Shown: positions 18,667 to 28,022 of the stretch, piece by piece
How positions within the stretch are numbered: the stretch's first letter is position 1
Layout: each line of letters begins with the position of its first letter
Assembly (NCBI RefSeq): GCF_004684905.1
Contig: NZ_SRJC01000001.1
Span: forward strand, 1,550,001 to 1,614,000
Length of the DNA: 64,000 nt
Direction of reading: 5' to 3'
DNA from: Halobacillus salinus
GTDB lineage: Bacteria; Bacillota; Bacilli; Bacillales; Halobacillaceae
Notes under the pieces: generated by a model
What the model saw: only the letters and a program-made list of their open reading frames with translations
Database searches by the model: none
Told to the model about the DNA's origin: nothing
Program-made: the position numbers and the translations under genes

Positions 18667-19695
18667 TTATGATGTTCTCGGTTCAAGTTGTTTCAAATAA
18701 TTCAGGGCATCATCAAAAGTATCTACCGGAACGACCTTCATATCGGTTCCGATGTCTTCCGCCGTTTGTTTGGCCACTTCGTAATTCGACCCTTCTCGGC
18801 CTTCCTCATTTGGAGCAAAGAAAATATTGACCCCATCATCCGAAGCAGCTACGACTTTCTTATCGATCCCTCCGATTCTTCCAACTTCCCCTTCATAGTT
18901 GATTTCTCCTGTACCAGCAACTTGATAGCCTCTCGTGATATCCTCTTCCGTAAGTTGATCATACATTTCGAGCGTGAACATTAACCCAGCGCTCGGACCG
19001 CCTATTTCTCCACTCTTTACAGTAACCTCAGGATTCACTTCCACCGTGCGATCCGTAACTAAAGAAATGCCGACGCCGACTTTGTCCGGATTGTCAGGAA
19101 ACGGCGCTAGAGCGATCTCTTTCTGAAGAGTCTCGTCTTCTCGTTCAATGGTCAAGGTCACTGTGTCGCCTTCCTCCATGTCACTGACATAATCAATCAA
19201 GTCATTAGTCTCCTTAACTTGTTGATCGTCTACTTTAGTAATCTCATCGCCTGACTTTAATGCCTTTTCAGCTGGCATGCCCTCTAAAACGTTGACGACG
19301 TAGACCCCTTCATAGTTGATTTCGATATCTTTATCAGCTGCTTGATAGGCAACAACCTTCGCCGCTTCTTGAGATGATTCCATCAACCTTAATTGAGCAT
19401 GATAATACTCTTCTTCACTTACACCTTCGGGACGAATTTGGTCTAGTGGATAAATTTGATGGTATGGACGTATACTCGCAAGCAGCCACTGGATTGGGGT
19501 TGCCTGACCACCCCTGACGGTTACAAGGTGCATTTCTCCTTCACTCTGAAACCCATCTGCTACTTGTACAATCGGGTCTAGCTCATCCGCGGAACCTGGT
19601 TTATAAATATAATATGGCATCCGATAAGCACCTAATAGTGCAACAATGAGCAAAGTAATGATACCGGTTATCAGAACTCGTTTATTATTCCTCAT
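18667..19695 (-). CDS. ylbL: SepM-type PDZ/Lon serine protease YlbL
   Basis: Membrane-anchored serine protease; B. subtilis YlbL degrades the DNA-damage checkpoint inhibitor YneA, and the SepM relative processes a competence pheromone. 342 aa: signal anchor (about 7-24), PDZ domain (about 128-190; GMPAEKALKSGDEI), C-terminal Lon-like S16 domain with GGPSAG (Ser 235) and GGIDKK (Lys 280) as catalytic dyad, about 45 residues apart as in Lon. ATG at 19695 is used; AAGGAG in the end of ylbK is its ribosome-binding site. Confidence 0.92.
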   Translation of the reverse strand: MRNNKRVLITGIITLLIVALLGAYRMPYYIYKPGSADELDPIVQVADGFQSEGEMHLVTVRGGQATPIQWLLASIRPYHQIYPLDQIRPEGVSEEEYYHAQLRLMESSQEAAKVVAYQAADKDIEINYEGVYVVNVLEGMPAEKALKSGDEITKVDDQQVKETNDLIDYVSDMEEGDTVTLTIEREDETLQKEIALAPFPDNPDKVGVGISLVTDRTVEVNPEVTVKSGEIGGPSAGLMFTLEMYDQLTEEDITRGYQVAGTGEINYEGEVGRIGGIDKKVVAASDDGVNIFFAPNEEGREGSNYEVAKQTAEDIGTDMKVVPVDTFDDALNYLKQLEPRTS

Positions 19696-19697
19696 GC

Positions 19698-20486
19698 CTA
19701 AGACTCCTTCCATCCAGACAGCTTCATTTGTATGTTTTTCACTTGGCTTTCTGCTGCCTTCTCTCCAGCCTCAATGATCTCTTTGATGTTCGTAAATGCC
19801 CGGGCGCTATAAGTGGATACATCCGGACGAATCATAATATCCGCGTCGGTAGAAACCCCCATCGCTGTCACTAATTCATCCTGCATAATATCTATACTTT
19901 GTATGATAACGTCATAAATCGAATTGATATTAGGGTCTGCATCGAAATGGGCGCAATCTACTGCAATGATGATGTCGGCTCCCATTTCTTTGACGACGGA
20001 TACCGGCACCCGATCCATCACCCCTCCATCAATGTATAAGCGATCATCAATCTTCTCCGGTACAAAAATACCCGGAATCGCAATACTAGCCCTTACAGCT
20101 TCACTCACAGGTCCTGTTCGGAACACCCGTTTTTCACCTGCGTAAAGATCCGTTGCGATAATCGCAAGTGGCAAATCAAATTCTTCAATGTTTTTTCCAA
20201 AAGTGAATAAACGGATATACTCCTTGATCCGCCGTCCCTGAATGAATCCCATTCGAGGCACTGTGAAATCCAGGTAATACTTCCGCTTAAAAGTTAAAGC
20301 AAGCTTGTATAAATCCTCAATTCTTTGACCAGCAGCGTAAAACGAACCTACAAGGGCTCCCATACTGCTTCCTGCAATCATATCAATTGGAATGCCATGC
20401 TCCTGAAGCACTTTGAGCACACCTAAATGTGTAAACCCTCTTGCTCCACCAGAGCCAAGAGCTAACCCTACTTTCGGACGCTCCAT
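19698..20486 (-). CDS. ylbK: Patatin-like phospholipase family protein YlbK
   Basis: 262 aa, patatin acyl-hydrolase fold. Oxyanion motif LGSGGARGF (about 10-18), nucleophile elbow GSSMG with Ser 41, and the DGG (IDGGVMDRVPV) of the catalytic Asp. Substrate unknown. ATG at 20486 is chosen because GGAGGG lies ten bases upstream. Only 2 bp separate it from ylbL, so the two are probably one transcript. Confidence 0.9.
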   Translation of the reverse strand: MERPKVGLALGSGGARGFTHLGVLKVLQEHGIPIDMIAGSSMGALVGSFYAAGQRIEDLYKLALTFKRKYYLDFTVPRMGFIQGRRIKEYIRLFTFGKNIEEFDLPLAIIATDLYAGEKRVFRTGPVSEAVRASIAIPGIFVPEKIDDRLYIDGGVMDRVPVSVVKEMGADIIIAVDCAHFDADPNINSIYDVIIQSIDIMQDELVTAMGVSTDADIMIRPDVSTYSARAFTNIKEIIEAGEKAAESQVKNIQMKLSGWKES

Positions 20487-20644
20487 CCGACATCCCTCCT
20501 CCCGAGTATTCCATACTATTTTATGGAATAAACCCACCGACTATGAGCGTACACATGAACTAGGAGACAAGCTTTGGTATTGAAGAATAATATCATTTTA
20601 CTATGGATGATATTAGAAGTACAGGAAACCGTACGCGCTAGGAG

Positions 20645-21850
20645 GTGCAGCTCATTTCCAAACTGAAAACGCTTGTATTGACAAGTCTGACCTTACTTTT
20701 CGCTATCGCCTTGATCGTTTATCCGCAGGCAGCACTGAAAGCTAGTCTAAGAGGGCTGGACTTATGGTGGGAAGTCGTTTTCCCTTCTCTCCTTCCCTTC
20801 TTCATAACAGCTGAATTGATGATAGGATTCGGACTGGTTCACGGTCTTGGGGCATTAAGCGAAAGACTGATGCGTCCACTGTTTAACGTGCCGGGGTGTG
20901 GGGGATTTGTGTGGGTGATGGGAATGGCAAGCGGCTACCCTGCTGGAGCAAAGTGGACTGCAGATCTACGGAAGAATGGACAGGTTTCCCGAGCTGAAGC
21001 AGAGCGACTGGTAGCTTTTACGAATGCATCAAGTCCCCTTTTCATATTCGGCGCTATCGCCGTCGGTTTTTTCCATAGTGCTAAGCTCGGTTTCTTAATT
21101 GCTCTGTGCCACTACGGTGGGAATTTCTTAGTAGGAATCGGAATGAGATACTACAAGAAGGATGAGACGTCGCTGGAACGAGCTAGCAGAAACCCCGGTT
21201 TACGAAATGCTTTCGACACTATGCACTCCTCTCGTTTACAAGACGGTAGATCGATCGGGAAACTGATGGGTGATGCTGTGACAAAATCCGTCGATACCCT
21301 TCTCATGGTCGGGGGATTTATTATGTTGTTCAGTGTGATGACAGAATTGTTGAAACAGACAGGCATGATCCACCTTGTTTCCCACGGTCTCACCTGGCTC
21401 CAAATTCCTTATAATTTTCACATACCGATTGTCTCTGGGATGCTTGAGATGACGACAGGAATTGGATCCATCACTGCAACGAGCGAACCACTTCTTGCAC
21501 AGTTGATGCTCGTCAGTTTTTTACTTGGGTTTCACGGTTTCTCTATCCAAGCACAGATCGCAAGCATATTGGCCAGTACGGACATAAGCTTTAAGCCATA
21601 TGCAATGGCACGAATCGCTCACGGCACCATTGCCGCTCTCTTGATGATAGGAGTTTATGAAATATACGAACGCTGGTCGCTGGAATCCATTCTCCCTTTA
21701 TGGGAGCCTACACAGGACCAAATCCGTTCACTTATGCTCTTCTTTGAGCAGAACGGACCTCCGGTCACAATCATTATGCTTGCTTCCATGATGTTTATTA
21801 AAGTTAAACGTAATCGCGAGAAAACCACACATTATCAGCGTTTATCTTAA
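20645..21850 (+). CDS. ylbJ: Sporulation integral membrane protein YlbJ
   Basis: Sigma-E-dependent membrane protein needed for spore cortex formation in B. subtilis. About 400 aa with about nine hydrophobic helices; GLVHGLGALSERLMRPLFNVPG and MASGYPAGAKWTADLR resemble the nucleoside-recognition (Gate) domain family. The start is uncertain: a textbook AGGAGGTG occupies 20640-20647, so the GTG at 20645 lies inside it, and the next plausible start in register is ATT at 20654 at ideal spacing. Divergent from ylbK. Confidence 0.88.
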   Translation: MQLISKLKTLVLTSLTLLFAIALIVYPQAALKASLRGLDLWWEVVFPSLLPFFITAELMIGFGLVHGLGALSERLMRPLFNVPGCGGFVWVMGMASGYPAGAKWTADLRKNGQVSRAEAERLVAFTNASSPLFIFGAIAVGFFHSAKLGFLIALCHYGGNFLVGIGMRYYKKDETSLERASRNPGLRNAFDTMHSSRLQDGRSIGKLMGDAVTKSVDTLLMVGGFIMLFSVMTELLKQTGMIHLVSHGLTWLQIPYNFHIPIVSGMLEMTTGIGSITATSEPLLAQLMLVSFLLGFHGFSIQAQIASILASTDISFKPYAMARIAHGTIAALLMIGVYEIYERWSLESILPLWEPTQDQIRSLMLFFEQNGPPVTIIMLASMMFIKVKRNREKTTHYQRLS

Positions 21851-21852
21851 AC

Positions 21853-21888
21853 AAAAAAACCACTACTTCATTTAGTAGTGGTTTGTCA
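21853..21888. terminator. Bidirectional terminator ylbJ/coaD
   Basis: AACCACTACT/AGTAGTGGTT stem, TCATTT loop, A run before and TTT after, between converging genes. Confidence 0.85.
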
Positions 21889-21889
21889 T

Positions 21890-22929
<1,040 letters not shown>

Positions 22930-23170
22930 TTTCTGTCACCTCTTTCTAACAACATTCCCCATAATCCTACCACAAAATACATGGGTAGGCGACACTCTAC
23001 TCAAGCCATGGAGAATTTCGTTATGGTTGAATAAATCAGCGGGTTCAGGTCCATACTAGCAATGAAGCGGAATACTGCTTCTGAAAACGGAGAAGGCTTA
23101 CTTCCCCATAAGCCCTCCGGTTTCTCCTCTCCCTTTACTTTTTTATGCTCTGTATGAGGATAGAAAAGAA
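22930..23170. other. Gap rsmD to stalk-domain gene, with an open minus-strand stretch lacking a start
   Basis: No gene can be called here. On the minus strand one frame stays open for about 58 codons down to TGA at 23001-23003, ending in a protein-like run (SPFSEAVFRF, then ASMDLNPLIYST), but it contains no ATG, GTG or TTG start placed after a ribosome-binding site. It may be a gene remnant or chance. Confidence 0.35.
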
Positions 23171-23200
23171 GGGCTGTCTATATGGACAGCCCTATTTTTT
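23171..23200. terminator. Terminator after stalk-domain gene
   Basis: GGGCTGTC/GACAGCCC stem with six-base loop. The minus-strand gene stops at its edge; the T run is TTCTTTT on minus and a better TTTTTTTT on plus. Confidence 0.7.
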
Positions 23201-24586
23201 TTGCACTATTATGCTATTTTCTCGCTCGGCTACATTGATATTCAACAATTCCTCTACGTAGTGACGCTTCATAAAAATACGACCATCTACTTTGCGCAGG
23301 AGGTCCGTCGCCATTCCGAACTCTTGCTCATTCATGATAAATGTCGACCGATTAAGAAAGAATCGGTACGATCGACCAGGCAGTTCCACTAGAAACAGTT
23401 TATCTTTTGGAAATGGAGTAAAAGAGTACCCAGCTAGATTCAGTAATGGTTTCAAAGGTAAATACATTTCCCTCCCCAGTTCAACTGCGTCTTCGTCCAT
23501 AGTTTGATCAGGTGAAATCACAGGTTTAGAATGGAGGAAATAAAGCGGAACGTAGGAACCTGATTCTTTATTCTGAGAAAAGAAAGTAGTGTGCATCCCA
23601 TACACTTGTGATAAAAGTTCATCCACTTTGGTTACCAAAGTTGCAGATGCATCATTACGGAGAAGCTTCTGCTTTATTGTCTCCACCTCTTCTTCTGAAA
23701 AGACGGCAAGGATATCGCCTGCCATTGCTTGTGATCTCTCCATTTCAGTAAGACTTTTATCGAAGAACAGTTGGGACAACACAGGAATAGCCCATTCTCT
23801 TGAAGCATCCGGATAGAGTGACTTGATTTGTTGCAAGAACAAGGCATGCTCTATTTGGTAGACAGACTTAACAGATAGGTAACCTCCACTAGGAGCCGCT
23901 GACTCTTGATTCAATTCCACAAGGGCGGGTTGATATTGATTCTCTAAGGCTCTTATATAGCGTTTTGTATCTTCTGAGATCGGGGATGAACTTGGATAAG
24001 TCACGACCCATTCCCCACTACGCCACACTTTCTTGGACGAATCCTTAACTAGTACCAACGGGTAGTGGATCCTATTCGTTTTCTCAAACTGATAATAGCG
24101 CACTAAATCTTTACGGATATCTGACTTTTTAGATGTCACACCGACCCATGTGTGCTCCATTTGACTATAATCTTCAAGAGAGAGCTTGTACTCTGGCTTA
24201 ACGTATCGCTCCCCTTGTCTGAACTTCAGATTCCATTCTGTTAATTTATCTTGGTTCCCGAACGGCAATTCGTAAGAAAGTTGCTCTTCACCAGTAAATT
24301 CCCACTCAGCGGTACTGTTATCCTTTTCCTTCAAACAATCATGGCTACACCTGATCATACGACTCTCTTCAGGGAAAGACACCTCATACGTCCCAGGAAG
24401 CCATTCCTCAAACGTATAATGTATAACATAAGTATTCTCTAGAAGCTTGATGTCGATGTTTATCGTAGGAGAAGGCAGACTGCCATGTTTATTTGGAGCC
24501 GGCTGTTCGAAGTCCTCCCACTGGTATAGTAGTAGTAAGCAAGAAATAGACAAAAACAATACCGAAGCAAAGATTACCCTTCTCAT
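23192..24586 (-). CDS. Unknown exported protein with C-terminal stalk (copper amine oxidase N-like) domain
   Basis: 464 aa. Residues 4-20 form a signal sequence or signal anchor (VIFASVLFLSISCLLLLY). The middle, about 40-340, is not recognised; it has strand-rich sequence and a helical, low-hydrophobicity part. The last ~95 residues (EMYLPLKPLLNLAGYSF, then FMKRHYVEELLNINV) resemble the stalk/Cu-amine-oxidase N-terminal domain common in Firmicute surface proteins. ATG with GGAGGGGGAATAG upstream. It stands alone between rsmD and the ylbG region, where B. subtilis has nothing similar. Function unknown; extracytoplasmic location is inferred. Confidence 0.75.
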   Translation of the reverse strand: MRRVIFASVLFLSISCLLLLYQWEDFEQPAPNKHGSLPSPTINIDIKLLENTYVIHYTFEEWLPGTYEVSFPEESRMIRCSHDCLKEKDNSTAEWEFTGEEQLSYELPFGNQDKLTEWNLKFRQGERYVKPEYKLSLEDYSQMEHTWVGVTSKKSDIRKDLVRYYQFEKTNRIHYPLVLVKDSSKKVWRSGEWVVTYPSSSPISEDTKRYIRALENQYQPALVELNQESAAPSGGYLSVKSVYQIEHALFLQQIKSLYPDASREWAIPVLSQLFFDKSLTEMERSQAMAGDILAVFSEEEVETIKQKLLRNDASATLVTKVDELLSQVYGMHTTFFSQNKESGSYVPLYFLHSKPVISPDQTMDEDAVELGREMYLPLKPLLNLAGYSFTPFPKDKLFLVELPGRSYRFFLNRSTFIMNEQEFGMATDLLRKVDGRIFMKRHYVEELLNINVAERENSIIVQKK

Positions 24587-24719
24587 CTATTCCCCCTCCT
24601 CTAATATTGAGTTAAGTGCTGTTACGCTGCCCCACCGTTTCGGCTTGATGAGAGTTCACATTCCCCTTCATTCGTGCTACGGTTGGTAGGATGGAACATT
24701 TAGAAAGGAAGAAATGTTT

Positions 24720-25109
24720 ATGATACAAAAATTCATTGAACTCGGAGAAGGTTACTCCGATCTGTATGAGTTGATAGAGCTTGGAGAACGAATGTCTGAT
24801 CGGATTAAGCATGCTATCGCATTTTACAGTGAGAAGAATGGACAGCCGGTGGCTTCATTAGCCCTTGTACTAGAGCCAGGTCGAGAGCAGAAGTTCCAAC
24901 CCATCTACATATGTAGAGAGGGCATTCCGAACCCTCACGAAAAGTCAAACAAACGTTTTGATATGTTTCAAGCAATGGTCGAGAAAGCAGGTAAAGAAGT
25001 GATAGAATTCACAATCAAACCCTCCACTATTTTTCCTGAAACGGACTTATTCTATCAGCATCTGATCGGTATCTTACGTACAAACAAATTCATCGCTCCG
25101 CTCTCTTAA
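24720..25109 (+). CDS. Conserved hypothetical protein (DUF7147-like)
   Basis: 129 aa, no signal peptide or membrane segment; mixed alpha/beta sequence beginning MIQKFIELGEGYSDLYELIE. I believe it matches a small Bacillaceae family near ylbG that is sometimes mislabelled methylthioribose kinase, but it has no kinase motifs. ATG at 24720 has AAGGAAG at suitable spacing; ATG at 24714 is too close to it. Convergent with ylbG. Confidence 0.7.
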   Translation: MIQKFIELGEGYSDLYELIELGERMSDRIKHAIAFYSEKNGQPVASLALVLEPGREQKFQPIYICREGIPNPHEKSNKRFDMFQAMVEKAGKEVIEFTIKPSTIFPETDLFYQHLIGILRTNKFIAPLS

Positions 25110-25198
25110 TATCGGATGAAACACTCAATCCATTAGTCCCGGATTATGATGACGCCCTCTCAGGATAAGAGAAGCGGGATCATATCCACTTCAGAATA

Positions 25199-25237
25199 TA
25201 TAAAGAAAAGGCTGCCAATACGGCAGCCTTTTCTTTA
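25199..25237. terminator. Bidirectional terminator before ylbG
   Basis: AAAGAAAAGGCTGCC/GGCAGCCTTTTCTTT 15-bp stem with AATAC loop; serves both converging genes. Confidence 0.9.
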
Positions 25238-25513
25238 TATTCCCATCTTGTAATCATATTGCTTGGCTTTGTCCGGCTTCGCGTTCTCATAATTTGTACG
25301 GATATCAGGTTTATGGGAAAGAACGACACGGGAAACGAAAGGTAGACGCTCTAATTTCTCCATCTTGAATTCTACATCTTCCTGATTCACATAGACTACC
25401 GCATACTTATGCTTTTTGGAGGCATGGATAAGGTGGCCGTGTTTTTTTATCTGCCGGACATTCTTCATATGCTGAAAGTAGACAATAATTCCTTGTCGTT
25501 TAGTTCTTAGCAT
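25235..25513 (-). CDS. ylbG: YlbG family protein (UPF0298/DUF2129)
   Basis: 92-aa cytoplasmic protein of unknown function. Family features: RQGIIVYFQHMKNVRQIKKHG, then the VVYVNQEDVE and VLSHKPDIRTNYEN segments. GGGAG precedes the ATG by five bases. Located as in B. subtilis, on the rsmD side of ylbF. Confidence 0.92.
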   Translation of the reverse strand: MLRTKRQGIIVYFQHMKNVRQIKKHGHLIHASKKHKYAVVYVNQEDVEFKMEKLERLPFVSRVVLSHKPDIRTNYENAKPDKAKQYDYKMGI

Positions 25514-25608
25514 TAAGACTCCCTACTTTTTTGAAAAATTTTTAAATAGTTATGTACAGCTTACCAAATGAATGCACTATCAGCAATCGTTAAAAGGAGC
25601 GTACCGTG

Positions 25609-25935
25609 ATGAAAATCGATCATGAAGTTGCTTTTGAAACGTTCAGAACAAAGCTTAATCAATCTTCTCTAATTCGAAGAAGTGAATGGAAAAAAGTTGC
25701 TGGTCTACCGTTCGTCTACTTATGGCTTGAAGATCATGTAGATCAACGGATGCTTGAGGATGCGTTGAAATTATGTGCAGCAAAAGCCATGAGAGGAAAA
25801 CGCCTGACCCTTGAGATGAGTTACGTTCGCAAGAATCAGGCGTTTTATGTGTACCGTATTCGGTTTCTTGTCCCACAACGCAAGATGTTCTGTTGCGGTA
25901 ACTTATGTGATGATTGTATTCGCTTTACTTCCTAG
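25609..25935 (+). CDS. Small hypothetical protein with C-terminal CCGxxCxxC motif
   Basis: 108 aa from ATG 25609; a GTG at 25606 is equally possible because AAAAGGAG serves both. Basic and cytoplasmic, rich in aromatic residues, ending FCCGNLCDDCIRFTS, where four cysteines (CC, C, C) could hold a metal. Not recognised. It faces ylbF tail to tail, and the two stop codons share the palindrome CTAG (25932-25935). YlbF also ends in a cysteine-rich tail, so a shared metal theme is possible but speculative. Confidence 0.7.
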   Translation: MKIDHEVAFETFRTKLNQSSLIRRSEWKKVAGLPFVYLWLEDHVDQRMLEDALKLCAAKAMRGKRLTLEMSYVRKNQAFYVYRIRFLVPQRKMFCCGNLCDDCIRFTS

Positions 25936-26375
25936 GAAGCACAGCCACAGCTTCCTCCGCTTCCACAACCGCCACTGCAACCTGAATCGGTTAGGGCCAT
26001 TCCGTTTTTCGGAACTTTGATTTGTTCACTGACACTAAAGGCAACCGTTTCACTTATTTCATCCAACAGCTTTTGAACTTGACGTTCTGCCTTCTTAAAA
26101 GTGGCCACCCTCTCGTGCATGTCCATTTCACGTTTAACGGAACGCACTTTCTTCATGATGGTACTATAATCGGGATGGTAACGACCAAAGCGTTGTACAT
26201 CCTCATAGTGCTCTTTCATATCAGCAAACTGCTTAATAAGACGTTGAGCTTCTTTATCATTCTCAAGCGCAAATTTCGCTTGTTGATATTCTTGCATGGT
26301 CTCGGAGTTCATAATCATTTCTCCGATTGCTTCAGAGCGGTCAAGTAGATCGACAATTTCCATTGTAGCTAGCAT
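25932..26375 (-). CDS. ylbF: YlbF/RicF regulator of the RicAFT (Y) complex
   Basis: In B. subtilis YlbF, YmcA and YaaT form an iron-sulphur complex that speeds mRNA maturation by RNase Y and promotes competence, biofilm and sporulation. 147 aa, helical, ending CSGGCGSGGSCGC, the cysteine tail that supplies cluster ligands. VQRFGRYHPDYSTIMK (about 76-91) is the conserved core. The frame runs to 26387, but ATG 26375 (MLATMEIV) matches the B. subtilis start (MYATMESV) as I recall it, with GGAGGTGGG upstream. Confidence 0.93.
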   Translation of the reverse strand: MLATMEIVDLLDRSEAIGEMIMNSETMQEYQQAKFALENDKEAQRLIKQFADMKEHYEDVQRFGRYHPDYSTIMKKVRSVKREMDMHERVATFKKAERQVQKLLDEISETVAFSVSEQIKVPKNGMALTDSGCSGGCGSGGSCGCAS

Positions 26376-26446
26376 CTCTTTGCCCACCTCCCTTTACTCA
26401 TCTTATCAAATGGGGCAGCAGATTGAAAAGCTGCCGCCTCCATTTA

Positions 26447-26806
26447 TTAGTAATAAGGGTATTCCATTTTAGGCTTTTGTCGATCTTGTTTAGCATCGGA
26501 AATTATTTGCTGGAACTGACCGATTGCACCACCTAGTTCTTCAATTTGACGCGACACTTCTTCCCAATCGATGTCTTCCACCAATACCCCCAACTGCTTG
26601 ATCCACTCCATTTTGTTCGCCTGATATTCTTTTTTCTCAGGTGGCAATGAACTCCAGAACGAGTCGTCTTCTCCAAGGATCATCCACTTTTCATAGTATT
26701 TCTGGATAAGTTTATGATTTTTTCGAAGTTGGTTCTTCACCCGTGGATTTTGATCGACGAATTCTTTGAAGCGCTGAACACTGGGGTGTAAATCCTTTTT
26801 ATTCAT
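26447..26806 (-). CDS. ylbD: YlbD-like spore coat protein
   Basis: 119 aa, start MNKKDLHPSVQRFKEFV, helical and charged, ending in a tyrosine-rich KMEYPYY tail. This matches the YlbD coat-protein family and its place between ylbF and ylbC. ATG 26806 follows GAGGTGTGAAACG; the longer frame to 26851 would overlap the neighbouring CAP gene. Role in the spore is inferred from the family. I did not find ylbE, which sits here in B. subtilis. Confidence 0.85.
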   Translation of the reverse strand: MNKKDLHPSVQRFKEFVDQNPRVKNQLRKNHKLIQKYYEKWMILGEDDSFWSSLPPEKKEYQANKMEWIKQLGVLVEDIDWEEVSRQIEELGGAIGQFQQIISDAKQDRQKPKMEYPYY

Positions 26807-26850
26807 CGTTTCACACCTCGCTTTACCATGTACATCATAGCCTATGCACA

Positions 26851-27909
26851 TTATTCCGCAAGCGTTAAAAAGTTCTGTGTGTAGTAGCGCTGATGTACGC
26901 CTATACCAATGTGTGTGTAGCTTGGTTCCAAAAGGGCTTCTCTGTGCCCTTTACTATTCAACCACCCATGGACCGCTGCCGTTGCATCTACGTATTGAGC
27001 TGCAATATTCTCACCAGCCTGCCTATATTCTATGTTACTCAATCGTTCTTTCAGTCCGTCCCCGTTTTGAGAATAGTGAGAGAAGTAGTTATTTTCATCC
27101 ATATCCCTACTGTGTGAAAAAGCAACCGAAGATGCTCCTGTGTGTAAATTCAAGGTGCCTAAATCATGCATTTTCCTAATATGGTTTGTCAGTCCTAATA
27201 TTTGTTTCTCCATGCCACTTTCCACTAACTGCCAACCTTCTCGGTCTAAGGGAACTGGCTTTGGAAGGTTTCCGCGATATACTACTTTATAAGGTTGCAT
27301 CAATAGGAGAATGTCATTCCGGACCATCCGGACCGCCGAAAGAGTTTCCGTGAAAGTGTCGAAATACAGCTGCATTGACCACTCATCATTTAGGGAGATC
27401 ACAGGCCTCTCTTTCATGTCCTCTGGAGTCAGTTCAAAACGAAATCCCTGCTCACTACCTAATGCATACGTCTTCTTGAAGTTAAAAGTTTCCGCTAACT
27501 CTTTATAGGAAGCTCCGATCTCCACACCCTCCACTTCCTTATCGGGAGTGGAGATTACCGCTGTGACTACTTCCCCACTTTTTACACCAAACTGCTCAAA
27601 TGATAAAGGATCTTGGTCATATACCCACCACTCATACCCAAATTCACTAGGTGCTGTGTAAACAGGTTGCCCGTACAAACTGCCCAACTTTTCATCCGAT
27701 ATTCCTTTGACACTCTCAGGTGATTCGCTATCTTCTATGACTGGTTCGCTTGTTGATTCTTGAAACACTTCTTCTACAGGTTCTGCAGGTTCTTCTACCG
27801 GCTCAATCCCTATTGAAACTTGTTGTTCTGTATTAGGAAACGGTTCGATTCTTGTCCATATGAAATACAGCACAATAGTTATCATGAGTAAAGATATTAT
27901 ACGCTTCAT
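26851..27909 (-). CDS. ylbC: CAP/SCP-domain protein YlbC
   Basis: 352 aa: N-terminal signal anchor (about 3-18), Glu/Pro-rich linker (about 30-70), a CAP-associated N-terminal domain (about 80-210, beginning LGSLYGQPVYTAPSEFGYEWWVY) and a C-terminal CAP/SCP domain (about 225-345) with HSRDMDENNYFSHYSQNG and AGENIAAQY. Such proteins are secreted or membrane-bound; function in Bacillus is unclear. ATG 27909 with GGGAGATGGGG. Same place as ylbC in B. subtilis. Confidence 0.88.
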   Translation of the reverse strand: MKRIISLLMITIVLYFIWTRIEPFPNTEQQVSIGIEPVEEPAEPVEEVFQESTSEPVIEDSESPESVKGISDEKLGSLYGQPVYTAPSEFGYEWWVYDQDPLSFEQFGVKSGEVVTAVISTPDKEVEGVEIGASYKELAETFNFKKTYALGSEQGFRFELTPEDMKERPVISLNDEWSMQLYFDTFTETLSAVRMVRNDILLLMQPYKVVYRGNLPKPVPLDREGWQLVESGMEKQILGLTNHIRKMHDLGTLNLHTGASSVAFSHSRDMDENNYFSHYSQNGDGLKERLSNIEYRQAGENIAAQYVDATAAVHGWLNSKGHREALLEPSYTHIGIGVHQRYYTQNFLTLAE

Positions 27910-27978
27910 ACCCCATCTCCCTCTCTCGTCTTTAATATAAGTATAAGTGAGAATGAGCAACCTATGAACAGTTAACTT

Positions 27979-28016
27979 AAAAAGAAGAAGACCTGCATTA
28001 GCAGATCTTCTTCTCT
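27979..28016 (-). terminator. Terminator after CBS-domain gene
   Basis: GAAGAAGA-C-CTGC / GCAG-A-TCTTCTTC stem with ATTA loop; minus-strand T run TTTTT follows. Confidence 0.8.
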
Positions 28017-28022
28017 ACAGCC

